Source: Adiantum capillus-veneris (lineage: Eukaryota; Streptophyta; Polypodiopsida; Polypodiales; Pteridaceae). Taken from it: 64,000 nucleotides of DNA. Shown here piece by piece: positions 9,935 through 21,242 of this stretch (positions are counted from its first letter, which is position 1; each line of letters begins with the position of its first letter). The notes under the pieces are model-generated. The model saw only the letters and a list, made by a program, of their open reading frames with translations. It was not told where the DNA came from and searched no databases. The position numbers and the translations under genes are program-made. The DNA is taken from contig CM043956.1 in NCBI GenBank assembly GCA_014529385.2, forward strand, positions 66,700,281 through 66,764,280, in the 5' to 3' direction.

Positions 9935-12900
9935 TTATGATGAGCTCTCCTCTGAACCATCCTTAGCATTGATTTCACCAGCATATGGCTGTGAAAGACA
10001 ACATTGGTAGGCCTTCAATCGCCAACCATTTACCGGGGTCTGATGTACCTTACCATCTAGGTCACGTAGTTGGTAACTACCATTTGAGAACTTCTGTATC
10101 ACTACAAAAGGGCCTTCCCACTTAAGCAAGAACTTACCATCCTTCCTGCGATCAAAGCGATTGTCGTATCTGAGCACTAAAGAACCTTCCTTGATACCTT
10201 TCTTGACAAGGTTGCGATTGAACTTCTTTCGTTTCTTCTCTGCCTGGGCTACATGGTACTTCACTGCTGACTCTCGATCTAGCCCTAACCTCTCCAAATC
10301 GATGATTCTTCCTTCCACATGCTTCTCTTGACTATCCTCTTGATGTGCTTTTAGAACTCGGAGGCTCGCTAGCTCCACTTCTATAGGCAATAGTGCCTCT
10401 TGCCCGTAAACCAAGTGAAAAGGTGTATACCCCAAGGATGTTTTAAAGGATGTTCTGTAGGCCCAAAGTGTTGCATCTAGGTGTTTGTCCCATGTCTTAG
10501 GATGTAAATGCACTTGCTTAGTGATGATTTTACATATAAGACCATTTACCTTTTCCACAAGACCATTGCACTGAGGGTAGTATGGTGTAGAGTGCCTGCG
10601 CTTGATTTTTAACTTGCTCATCAATTGCCCCACTAAATCAGCTCGAAATCCCGGTCCCCTATCGGAGAGAATCTCCAAAGGTGTGCCAAAACGGCAACAA
10701 AGGCATTCAAAAATGAAATCACTCACGTCCTTGGCTGTAATGCGCTTTGTGGGACGAGCTTCTGCCCATCTGGTCATGTATTCCACCCCCATAATGATGT
10801 ATTCCTTCCCTGATTGAGTGCAAGGTAGTGGCCCTATTGCATCTATCCCCCATTTTTCAAATGGCCCATAGGTTTTGATTGGATGCTGATTTTCATGGGT
10901 AAGACGCCTTGGTCCAGCTTTTTGGCAAACCTCACATGTGCGGCACCAATGTTGTACATCTCGATGGAGGCTTGGCCACGTGAACCCTGCTTGTAAAATC
11001 TTTCTGCTAGTAATCTCTTGTTCAAATTGGCCACCACACACACCTTCATGACAACTAAACAAAATATCCTTTATCTCTTGGGATGCAGGAACTCTCCTTA
11101 AGACAACATCTTTCCCTCTACAATACAAGTCCTCATTCACTAAGCTATAGCTGGTAGCCTTTTTTGCCAACCACCTATGTTCACTTTTACTCATACCAGA
11201 GGGTGCTTCACAATGCTCAAGAAAGTAAAGTAAATCATGCAGCTCCTCCTTTCCCTGGTATAAAGGACTTTTCACAAGGATAGCACCTACTATGAGAGTT
11301 TGTAGTTCTTCACCTGCTAAGGCATCTGCTTCTCGATTTTGATCTCTAGGTACAAAGTGCACTCGAACTTCTTTAAAACCCTTCAACAAGGCCTTTGCTT
11401 CCCTCATCTTAACAGACAATTTGTCATTTTTACAGGCCCATACACCAACCATTTGCTTAACAATCAACATGGAGTCACCAAAAACATTTAGCTTTGTGAT
11501 GCCCTGAGAAAGACAACATTGCAACCCTAAAACAAGGGCATGGTACTCAACCTCATTGTTAGAATGAACCTCTTTTAGATGAAACCCTTTTGCAAAGATC
11601 TTCTCCTTCTCTGGACCTAATACTACTATGCCTGCTGATGCCTTGTCTTTGGTCCTCTTGTAAGCCCCATCAAAATATAGACTGTGTGCTCCCAGTAGAA
11701 CTTCAGGCTCCGGGATAGGTGGTACCTTACTAGGTGCCTCTTTCTTGGCCTTCTCATAACACCTTTGTGTGAGGACATTTACCAAACAAGCATGGGTGGA
11801 ATCCTCTACTTGTAGTGTGTAGTCAAACTCTTGAAGCTGCACCACCCACTTTGCTATTCTTTGAGACAATTCCATGTGTTCTAGGGCATATGGAAAAACC
11901 TCCTCAGTTGTGATCACCACAAATTGTCTCGGAAGTAAGTAAGCCCGAAACTTCTCCACTGCAAACTTAAGAGCTAGCACCAATTGCTCCGTTGCGCTGA
12001 AACCCTTTTCAGCAGCTATCATCACTCTACTAGAGAAGTAGACTGGTCTCATGAGAGATGTCTTTGGGTCTTTTTGCATCAAGACAGCTTCTGGACCTAC
12101 ACTAGGATTTACATAGAATAATTCACCCCATGTGGGTTGTAGGACGATAGGCAATGAGCTCAAAATGGTTTTAACTTCTTGAAAGCACCTTTCACCCTCC
12201 TCACTCCATGTCAATGTAGTGTGTTTAGTGAGCTGCTGCAAAGGATAGATTGCCTGATAAAGGAGATGTATGAATCGTCCCATGTAGCGAACCTTTTGAA
12301 TGAAGGAGACTAGTTGCTTCACGTTTGAAGGAGTAGGTAAAGCTAACAATGTCTTTACCTTTTCAGGGTCAGCCTCAATACCCTCTTGAGACACAGCATG
12401 GCCTAGTAGAGTGACCTTGCTCTCACCTATGTGGCACTTGTCTTTATTCAATTGCCCACCCAATTGGGCCAGACGGGTGAAACCTTCATCAACCTTGGAC
12501 AGATGTACTTCCCTAGAGCTGTAAATGCAAAAATCATCAATGAAGACTCGTATGGACTTACCAAAGTAAGGTTGAAACACCAAGTTCATAAACCTCTGGA
12601 AAGTAGCTAGGGCATTAGTTAAACCAAAAGGCATAACTCTGTAAGCAAAACACCCCCAAGGTGTTATGAAGGTAGTCTTTCTTTGGTCTTCATCTGCAAT
12701 TCTGATTTGGAAGTAGCCTGAGTACCCATCACACACTCTGTACCTTTCATGACCAGCCACTTCATTTAGTATTTCATATTGAAAAGGCAAAGGAAAATGG
12801 TCCCTTTTTGTGGCTGCGTTTAGAGGCTTGTAATCCACACATACCCTCCACTTCCCATTTTTCTTTGGTGCTACCACAACTGGAGACACCCACTCAGAAT

Positions 12901-13311
12901 CTTCCACTGGGTAGATAAATCCTACCTTGAGTAATCTTTTTACTTCTTTTAAGAGTGCATCTTGTTGCACTAGCCCTAATCTCCTTAGCCTTTGCACCAC
13001 TGGTTTGACACCTTCCTTTAATTGGATATGGTGTTGGGTTACTGTCACTCCTTTAATGTGCTCGTAATCAGTTATAAAGAGGCCAGCATACTTCTTTAGT
13101 ACCTGCAAATAGGGTTCTCTCTCTTCTTCTAGTAGGTCCTTAGCTAGCATCTCCTCTAAGCATGTGGCTTATTCCTTGTTTAGAGAGTCTTGACCACCTT
13201 CTCCTTTTGGGTTTCGCAGTATTATACCCATGACTTCCAAAGAGCTAGCATCCTCCTTAGATGACTCATCCTCAGATGAAGAGTAGCTGCTTGTGCTCCA
13301 TTCATCCATAG
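9935..13311 (-). CDS. pol: gypsy pol: RT, degenerate RNase H, second RNase H, integrase
   Basis: The open part starts at 13150 (1,071 residues). In order: reverse transcriptase (about 60-290; VCDGYSGYFQI, FIDD at D205-D206); a Ty3-type RNase H (about 340-460) whose catalytic Asp positions are replaced (FYVN, TTEE); a second, archaeal-type RNase H (490-615) with D494, E535, D559 and D609; and integrase (about 695-930) with D770, D830 and E866 (DD35E). A C-terminal domain contains LLKWEGPFVVIQ. The integrase zinc finger reads HEGVCGGQ, so its second His is Gln. Dual RNase H marks the Tat lineage. Upstream, the frame continues to the CACTA insertion at 13311-13314, broken only by one TAA at 13169-13171. 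Apart from that stop and the insertion, the gene looks intact, suggesting recent activity. Confidence 0.92.
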
Positions 13312-13344
13312 AAGCACTACAAGAGGCTATTCATATTAGCGACG

Positions 13345-13435
13345 CTCACACAGCGACGCTCAAAAAAACAATTCCCGACGTCGCTATGAGCGTCGCAAAT
13401 TTCTTTGTAAATTTGCGATGCTCATAGCGACGCCG
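13345..13435. repeat. CACTA subterminal repeats, left end
   Basis: Several copies, in both orientations, of a motif AGCGACG/CGTCGCTA (for example TAGCGACGCTC, CAGCGACGCTC, CGTCGCTATGAG, TAGCGACGCC). In En/Spm elements such subterminal arrays are the binding sites of TNPA. Confidence 0.8.
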
Positions 13436-13525
13436 GCTGGGCTAAAAAAATAACCGAGCGCGCCCAAAAACTCAGATCTCAGATCTGAGTTTTTCGGCGC
13501 CCTCAAGCAAGGAGCAGGTAACGCT

Positions 13526-13530
13526 CTCCC

Positions 13531-13569
<39 letters not shown>

Positions 13570-13718
13570 CTTCTCCACACACACACACACACACACACGA
13601 GGAGAGGAAGGAGAGCCAGGTATGCTCCTTCCCTCTCCTCATTCTCATGTTCCCTTCCCCTCTTTCTCTCTCCCTCTCTCTCTCTCTCTCACACACACAC
13701 ATACACACACATAGTGTT

Positions 13719-13776
<58 letters not shown>

Positions 13777-14010
13777 AACAAAAACAAAAACGCACACACA
13801 CATACATAAACAAAGAATGCACACACACATTGAGAGAGAAAAAGAGAGAGAGAGCATGCATAAACAAAAAACGCACGCATTGAGAGAGGAAAAGAGAGAG
13901 AGAACATGCATAAACAAAAAACGCACACATTGAGAGAGGAAAAGAGAGAGAAAACATGCATACGATCCAAAAAAACGCACACACATTGAGAGAGAAAGAG
14001 AGAGAAACTA
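13526..14010. repeat. simple-sequence cluster and approximately 50-bp minisatellite inside CACTA
   Basis: (CT)n at about 13533-13564, (CA)n at 13576-13599, (CT)n/(CA)n at 13668-13711, and (GA)n at 13722-13772. Then comes a tandem array of about four units (about 13826-13995), each built of a CATTGAGAGAG...AAAGAGAGAG stretch, CATGCATAAACAAAAAACGCA and a short linker. The long Ser/Leu-rich or Cys/Val-rich frames across it are artefacts. A tract like this between terminus and gene is compatible with the CACTA subterminal region. Confidence 0.85.
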
Positions 14011-14188
14011 ATTTAACGTCGTAGGAAACTAATTAAAATTAAAAGACCTAAAGATCTAGCCGACGAGGAGTTGAACTCAAGACCTATTATTCAAGAGGGA
14101 AATGGCATAATCAATCTATCATACTTGGCATGGGTGATAGAAAGGTTATACCATTTATCTCTTTTTATTGGCACACACATCCACACAC

Positions 14189-15030
14189 GCGCACACACAC
14201 AAGAAGAAGAGAGTTATAACGTTGTAGGAAACTATCTTAAAAGACGTTAAAGATTAGGTTATATGTAGACTTACATTAAATTAGATTTAGGTTTATTTTT
14301 AACTAGATTTACGTTTATTTACGCTAGATTTAGATTTACGTTATATTAGATTAGATTTAGGTCTCCATAGACTGCGATGCCTGCATGAAGCGGGTGAAGA
14401 AACCCCTCAATGGAATATAGGGTATTGCTGCCTTCACTCATGGTGGGCTCCGTCGATCCAAAAGTACTGGTGAAATGTCTTCAGAAGATAGGGAAGAAGG
14501 TGGATCTTCAGGGCGGCAAGAGTCACTACATCCCCGACACAATGACCATCTAGACAACCTCTAGTCATTCAACAGCAACTTCAAAGTTAGTAACAAGAGC
14601 AAGAACGGTCTAAAGGGCCAATTGCTGTCGTCAGATGTGGATGGAGATGAGGCAGCGTCACCGCCGGAAGTTAACTCTCACATCTTTAGTGATGAGAATG
14701 CCAACTCTTGCCGAGTTATGTGAAAAATTATGTGTTAAATCAGTTTTAAGGTTCTTATAATCCCTGTTAGTTTAGTTCTTTGTTTTTAATATAACATAAT
14801 TTACGTTAGATTTAGATTTATGTTATATTAGATTAGACTTAGGTTTATTTAGGTTTACCCACACACACACACACACACACACAAGAAGAAGAGAGTTTTA
14901 ACGTTGTAGGAAACTATCCCAAAAGACGTTAAAGATTAGGTTAGATGTAGACTTACGTTAAATTAGATTTAGGTTTATTTTTAGTTAGATTTACGTTTAT
15001 TTAGATTTACGCTTATTTACGTTAGATCAA
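14189..15030. repeat. pair of direct repeats (about 160 bp) flanking a captured gene fragment
   Basis: 14189-14362 and 14873-15030 share long near-identical stretches: CACACACAAGAAGAAGAGAG, then AACGTTGTAGGAAACTAT and the AGATTTAGGTTTATTTTTA region. Between them lies the HIPP-like fragment (14373-14723). The direct repeats suggest a segmental duplication or insertion within the CACTA element. Confidence 0.75.
14373..14723 (+). pseudogene. captured fragment of a heavy-metal-associated isoprenylated plant protein (HIPP)-like gene
   Basis: The reading CDACMKRVKKPLNGI (from 14373) matches the metal-binding loop and first helix of an HMA domain (CxxC). In another frame VDPKVLVKCLQKIGKKVDLQ (from 14452) matches the end of such a domain (VDPxxLxxxLxKxGKKxxL). 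A third stretch ends SCRVM followed by TGA (14709-14723), a C-terminal CaaX-type isoprenylation box, the hallmark of HIPPs. The middle of the domain is missing, with frame changes and an in-frame TAG, so it is dead. CACTA elements are known to pick up host gene pieces. The call rests on three motifs in the right order. Confidence 0.6.
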
Positions 15031-15318
15031 GTCCACGCAAGAATTACTTACGGTTTAGGGTTTAGAGTTAGACGAACAGTGAAAAGATCTACTGTGAAAA
15101 GATGTTAAGATGCTGTGAAGTGCTTCAGCTAGAGAAGAGGCAAAGGGGTTTTGTCCACTACATGCAGTATCATGTAGACGTGGCTTTGTAGATTTCTTGT
15201 ACCCACAAATATAGGTATTGACCAATAAAGACGAGATTATAACCCGGTGGTTCTGATCTCCGTGCACCTCTAGACCGAGGTGTGCGGGGATTGGACATGA
15301 CTAGAGAATGTGAGGTAA

Positions 15319-15371
<53 letters not shown>
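15319..15371. repeat. (GA)n microsatellite in CACTA
   Basis: A GA run interrupted once by ACAG, upstream of the TNP2 gene. Confidence 0.95.
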
Positions 15372-15374
<3 letters not shown>

Positions 15375-15429
15375 GACGAAGAATGCCAATAGAATATTAA
15401 ATTTGTTGTCCAGGTTATAAGTTTTTTAT

Positions 15430-18400
15430 CCTCATTATGAGTAGCGACGAGGATGTGGGACCGTTGAACCAAAACACCTATCTCTCAACGAGGGTCTTAT
15501 GTCCTTGTAATCAATGCAAGCATGCTGTGCGACGGACAAGACGTTGCTGTTCGATCCATCTATTATAGATCAAGTTGTTGCCAATTATAACTCGTCGGAC
15601 TCTGACGCTGGCCAACAAGAAGCAATCTTGCAACCCAATAGACGTGTTCGCAGCCGCTTTGGTCAAGCAGCATATGTGAGGCCACAAGATGTAGCCTCTG
15701 ACAGCTCGGGGGATGATCATGCAGAGCACATTCCCAACGAGGCAATGTTTGAGCCCGAGATTGATGAAATGATCGAGACAATCATGGATTCAGAAAGGCT
15801 TATCTATGATGATATGAAAAGTGAAGCCGATACGCCATTGTATAATGGAGCACGTATGTCTAGATTGAAAGCACTCCTGGTTCTTCTCAACATGCAGGCA
15901 AAGTTTGGATGGAGTGACACTAGCATCACAGTGCTTTTCAGGTGATCTATTACAATTAGTTTACTTTAATAAAATTCTAAATGTATAATAATCTGATAGA
16001 TTTTTACACAACTGTATCATATTTTTATGTTGTGTAGATTGCTGAAAGAGCACATACTACCAGCTGACAATGTGATGCCAGATTTCCGAGATGACATAGA
16101 CATGGAGAAGTGTCCGAAAGATATCGAGTAGATCTCCACGGGACAAAAATTCCACAAAAGGTTTTGCGACATTTCCCTCTGCTTCCTTGCATCAAGCATT
16201 TCTTCGAATGTAAGTCCATGGCCGCCCTAGCATCATGGCATGAGGAGAATAAATCTTTGGATGGTGTGCTACGAATTCCTGCAGATTGCGTAGCGTGGAG
16301 ACATATAGATGGAACATGGTCGGATTTTGCCAGGGAAGCTCGAAATTTGCGCTTAGGCCTGGCTATGGATGGCGTAAATCCATTTGGTCAAAGATCAACA
16401 TCTTACAGTGTATGGCCCGTTGTCATCATCAACTACAACATTCCCTCGTGGTTGACTACGAAGAAGGGGCACCTATGGCTAAGCTTGATTGTGCCAGGGC
16501 GATATAAAGTGGGGAATATGGATGTGTATTTTCGTCCACTATTGGAAGAGCTACAACAATTGTGGATTGGCATAGAGGTGGTGGATATGAGCCGACACAC
16601 AAGACGATGGAATGCTTTGATCAGAGGCATTCTAATGTGGACCATGCATGACTATCCCGGGCTAACAGAATGCTCAAGTGATCTATTGACACTCCTCACT
16701 TAGACACTGTAAATCTTGTTTTTTCCCATAGTTGATCTATTATCATGTGTATACATGCAAGGCTTCAAACAAGCGGATACAGAGCATGTGTCACATGTGG
16801 ACCTAGACTGAATGCACATAGGGCACCCTCACTGAAGAAGCAAATCTACGAAGGTCATCAAGCGTATCTTCCAGAGAATCATGTGTTACGCGACGGCTTT
16901 TTGGGAAGAGAGCCACCAAGGATGTCTGCACAAGCATGGTTAGAGCAGAAGGAGATGTGCGATGACGGATTGCCTCCAGGGATGAAGAGACTATCTCTAT
17001 GGTACGAGTTACCATACTGGCCCCGACTCATGATCAATCACTTGCTCGATCCAATGCACATATTCAAGAATGTGGGTAATCTACTATGGGACCATCTGAC
17101 CGGCAAGAAAGATACTTTGGGAGCCAGAGTTGACCTTAGAAATGTGGATCGTATGGAGCAATATTGGCCGCAAACAGCGTTTGATGGATCGATAAAACTC
17201 CCTAAAGCACCATGGATTTTCACAGGAGCCCAAGAACGCAAAGTAAAAGAGACCATTCGATCTTTGCGGACCCCCACTGGCGTAATGCACTCGCTCCGAA
17301 CGTGTTTTACTAAAGAAGGAAAGCTTACCGGTTTGAAGTCACACGATTGGCATAAAATGTGTCAGGTACGTTCATAGTGGACTTTAATATCATTGCATAA
17401 AATGTGGACTTTAATATCATTGCTGCACATACTTTACAGTTTATTTTACCGGTTGCCATTGAGGGATGTTTGTCTCTCGACATCCGTAACACAATCTACA
17501 AACTTGCAAAGCTGGTGCAATGGATCTCACAAAAGGAGATCAACGTAGACTCCATACCATTCGCCAAACTAAATGCTGCGGAGCTTGTGTGCATGTTTGA
17601 GAAACATTTTCCTACTACAATGCTAACCATTCAGGTGCATCTTCTTGTTCACATAGTTGATGAGGTGGAAATAGCTGGCACAGTTCATTCCAGATGGATG
17701 TTCTTCTTAGAACGTTTCATGAAAACGCTTAAGGGATATGTGCGTCAAAAGGTACATCCGGAGGGTAGCATGGCAAAAGGTTGGTTGGTATCAGAGTCCC
17801 TAGTGTACATTGGAGAGTGGCTAGATGGATTTGATAAATCCCGGGACACGCTATGGCGAACCATAGATGATGAGCGCATATCTGGGATTGTCATGTGCAA
17901 TCTCGGTGTTGAGATGAAGATGACGGAAGATCTAGAGACTAAAATCAACCGATTTTGCATGCTTCACAATCCAGTGATGCAAAAGTGGATTTCACAATAT
18001 GAGGATGCAAAGCAAGAGCGACAAAGGGCACGAATCGAGTGGAGACGGGGAAGACGACCACCGATGCACTATCCAGCGGTTCTGGAGAGCCTACCAACCT
18101 TCATGAGCTTAAGATGGTTGCACAACCAATTGAAAAGCGCACAACAATGTGGTGACGAAGTGACTGAAGAAGAGTGGGAGTACTGTCGGGGTTGCGCGAC
18201 CAAGGTAAGTTTGCAATGTACGACTAGCAAGTGACTTTATTTATAAACGTTTGAACGGCCACTCATAATCTTTGTTCGTTGTAGTATAAGTCATACACAG
18301 CAGCATGGTGTAAAGGTCGACATTTTAGGGTGGAACGAATCGACAAAAAGCGTTTTACTCAAGATTGTGGAATCATGGCAAAATTTGAACAGTCTAGTCG

Positions 18401-18935
18401 ACGACGTTCCTCTGATGCAGATCCTGTGGTGGCGGAACTCACTTACTTCGGCACGCTGCAAGAGATTTTGAGGATCAATTACAGAGGATTTTTTGTCGAC
18501 TTGTTCGACGTGCAATGGTTCAAGATAATCATGGAGGGTCGCAACGCTACTGTGCATAGAGGAGAGTCTGGTTTTCTTGAGGTGGATTCTACTAAGAAAT
18601 GGACTGACCTAAGAGACACTTTCATACTACCCGAGCATTGTGAACAAGTAAGTATGTAAATAGTTAACATCCCCCTTTTACAAGCTATGTGCTTGAAAGC
18701 TCTCATGTAAGTTATATGGCTCTGGCAGGTAATATTTCATCCTACAAAGTCTACATCAAACTGGTGGTACGTCATAGAGGTAGCTCCTCGTAGTGCAAGG
18801 ACGTATGAAGGCTACCATGTGCCAATCACAACGGCATCAATGGAGGAGATCAGAGAAGATTCTCAATCAGAAGCCGCTACGGTGGTGCCAGACGAGCATC
18901 AAGATGCTACTACTCTATATGGGGTGCATGCATAG
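15430..18935 (+). pseudogene. TNP2-like CACTA transposase (multi-exon, frameshifted)
   Basis: Catalytic transposase of En/Spm elements. Recognisable in order: transposase-associated zinc motif CPCNQC (15500-15517) in a different frame from what follows; the PLYNGARMSRLKALLVLLNM block; core blocks from RYRVDLHGTKIP and LRLGLAMDGVNPFG through LMINHLLDPMHIFKNVGNLL; the DUF4218 region with IQVHLLVHIVDEVEIAG and HSRWMFFLERFMKTLKGYVR; and a DUF4216-like end with FHPTKSTSNWWYVIEV. Introns seen: donor GTACGT 17366 to acceptor 17439; GTAAGT 18205 to 18284; GTAAGT 18648 to 18728. Others near 15943-16037 and 16679-16760. Near 16100-16115 a deletion removes the usual CPxDC...CPxC segment and shifts the frame (EKCPK to ERYRV). 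Together with the broken zinc domain, this makes a functional product unlikely. Confidence 0.85.
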
Positions 18936-19308
18936 GAGCTACAAAATGAAACAGAGGATATGTGTTTAAACGGAGAGCTCTATATAGATATAGGAAGTTA
19001 TGCTAAGTTATGCGAGGATGAGAGAGAGATCTCTTAAAGCTACAAATATTGTATTTGAACAATTTTGCTCCGTGTTGTAAAAGCTCTGGCTCTCTAAGTA
19101 CCTTCCATGGTGTATAACGCTCTTTTCTACTCGCGCTCACATCTTTTGATTGAAAATTCTGAGTTTTCGACTTGCCTCTTCTATCACTCAATTCATTGCG
19201 TCATTGTATTTATATGCGTCATTACGTCATTGTATTTAATGGTCTTTGCGTCATTGTCTACTCTATTCATTCAATATTAAGTTTAAATATTCGTGTGTTA
19301 ATGCAGGT

Positions 19309-20618
19309 ATGGATGATGAGGAGTTTCTTTCTTCTTTGTCACCGCAGCACAGACAGTGGTACGTGGAGCGTCATCGCTCTGGCGCATCATCGCGCGTTCC
19401 TACTCCATCCGCATCTCCCTCTCTTTTGGAGCATTTGGCGCGCTCCGAAGCTTCGGCGTCGACGAGACGAGCTTCACACTTGTCTAGACACCGGCGCTCT
19501 AGTGGTGGCGGTGGCGGTTGTTGTGGGGATTCTGCCACCGATGCCTCCACACCGCGTCGTGTTCGACGAGGCTCTTTACCCTCCCCTTCTTTGCCCGCCC
19601 CCACACCAGCCACAGTATCGCTATCTATGCCAGGTTTTTCACGGCTGACTGTTCCTAGAAGCTACACACCTCTACCTACTCTGCCAGGAGCCACCCCACT
19701 CGACACTCCTCGCTTCGGGGCTCAGACGCCGGTGGAGACACCTGACGTCCGTACCCCCATCGACACGCCGCTAGAGACCCCTGCCTGGACACCCAGGTTC
19801 ACGCGTCACCGGCCAGAGGGCTTGTCTTACTCCATCGACTTCAGCGGCGGCATCATCATGGATGATGACGGCAAGAAGGTGATCTCGCGCATGCGTGGTC
19901 TTTGCTCTCAGCTGTTTAGACACTACATACTAAACAAATGGAGTGAAGTACCAAGTGATTTAAAAAACAGAGTCATCAGCATACTTCATGATGAGTTTCC
20001 CGTTCCAACACGGGATCAGCGCTTCAATGAAGACCTGATGAAGATTCGAATGCGCGAATACTGCAAACACAAGCGTTCCGAAGTGCAAAAAGCAATCAAG
20101 AATGGGTGGAACAGGCCAGATTGGCTGGCCAAAGAAGATTGGAAGAATGCGAAGAAAGCAGCGCGCGAGAATCCCGACAAGTGGAAGCAACAAAAGGATG
20201 CAGCCAGAGCGCGAGTAGAGGCAGGGAGCTCGCACCACTTGGGGAGTGGTGGATGGGCATCATTTGAGGCCGATTTTGTAAGTGTTTTCACATTGCTCTT
20301 TATGTTCGATAGTTTAGGGTTTATGAGTTTTTTAATTCTAACATAATGAAATCTTTGTATGTTTTTACAGTGGTCGATGACAGGACGTGATCCCACACCG
20401 TACGAGCGTGAGTACGCAGGCAGGAAGGGCTTAAACGCCCTGATGGACATTCTCAGTTCTCGCGGCGGCATGGTTAGTATTAGGGTTTACTCTTTTTTAT
20501 TTTTTGTATTGTTTTATAAATGTCGTTATATGTTTATACTTACTGAAAGCTGTCTTATTGTCTTTTTTTGCAGAATCCGACAGATACGCCGCTTGGACGC
20601 GATGAGACGTCTGACTAG
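19309..20618 (+). CDS. TNPA-like protein (plant transposase, Ptta/En/Spm family)
   Basis: Three exons: 19309-20277, 20371-20472 and 20574-20618, with clean GT-AG introns (GTAAGT...TTTTACAG; GTTAGT...TTTTTGCAG), about 371 residues. The ATG follows a possible upstream acceptor (ATGCAG). The N-terminal half is low complexity: Ser/Arg/Gly-rich, then repeated TP motifs (TPLDTPR, TPVETPD, TPIDTPLETP). The C-terminal half is basic and helical (LCSQLFRHYILNKWSEVPSD, then Trp/Lys-rich) with GSSHHLGSGGW, DPTPYEREY and a short tail. This matches the Ptta/En/Spm family, the second protein of CACTA elements, which binds subterminal repeats. No stop or frameshift is visible, so it may be functional even though TNP2 is not. 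Confidence 0.75.
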
Positions 20619-20974
20619 ACGACGTCAGTTTAGCCGTAGCTAGATAGCATTAGTTTAGGGTTTCTCATAGCTTATGTATCATGAGACGGATTTTATACGT
20701 CTTTTTGAACCATGTATATTATTACATTTGTCACCGCAGTTCCTTTTGCCAATCAATTCTTTATGCCTATGATGTTGTACAATTGTCATTATTACATTTG
20801 CCAATCAATTCATTTTGCCTATGATGTGTACAATTGTCAATTTTGCAAACAATGCGTCTTGTGGGTGACTATTTTGGGTCTATTATCTACCCTTGCACTT
20901 TTTTTAAAAAGTGAATCAAGTACAATATGGTTGATGGGTGGCAGGGCATTCAATGCCCTGCCACCAAAAAAAAT

Positions 20975-21225
20975 TTCTCTCGGGCGTCGCTATAACCGTC
21001 GCTATTTATGGCTCTGTAGCGTCGCTATGAGTGTCGCTATAGTCTTCTGTGTAAACGTCACTATAACCGTCGCTATGACCGTCGCTATGAGCGTCTCTAT
21101 ATAGAGATGCGTATAGCGACGCATATAGAGACGCTCCCATAGCGATGCTCATAGCGATGATTTTAGCGACGCCGGGGGTTATAAAAACCCAGTGTATTTC
21201 CGTCGCTAACAGCGTCACAAGAGCA
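20975..21225. repeat. CACTA subterminal repeats, right end
   Basis: A dense array of a 9-bp motif CGTCGCTAT and near variants: roughly eight in direct orientation, then about five inverted (TAGCGACGC, TAGAGACGC, TAGCGATGC), and one more near the terminus. A palindrome forms where orientation flips (about 21088-21131). This is the same motif as at the left end and the expected TNPA-binding region. Confidence 0.85.
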
Positions 21226-21242
21226 CACAACCTCTTGTAGTG

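Larger units (their letters stand above)
13315..21242 (+). mobile_element. complete CACTA (En/Spm) DNA transposon
   Basis: The left end is CACTACAAGAGG (13315) and the right end CCTCTTGTAGTG (21242), a perfect 12-bp terminal inverted repeat. A 3-bp target-site duplication AAG flanks it (13312-13314 and 21243-21245), the standard CACTA signature. The element is 7,928 bp and carries TNP2-like and TNPA-like genes in plus orientation. It is inserted in the minus-strand gypsy pol between protease and RT, so it is younger than the gypsy insertion. Removing the element and one AAG would leave the gypsy frame continuous at this point. Mutations in TNP2 suggest it depends on other copies to move. Confidence 0.95.

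Noticed and set aside
13472-13986. Cys/Phe/Leu-rich frames that look like membrane proteins
   Set aside because: They arise from CA/CT/GA simple repeats and the minisatellite near the CACTA left end.
13826-13995. Regularly spaced repeats as a CRISPR array
   Set aside because: Units are contiguous, low-complexity and variable, with no unique spacers, in a plant transposon.
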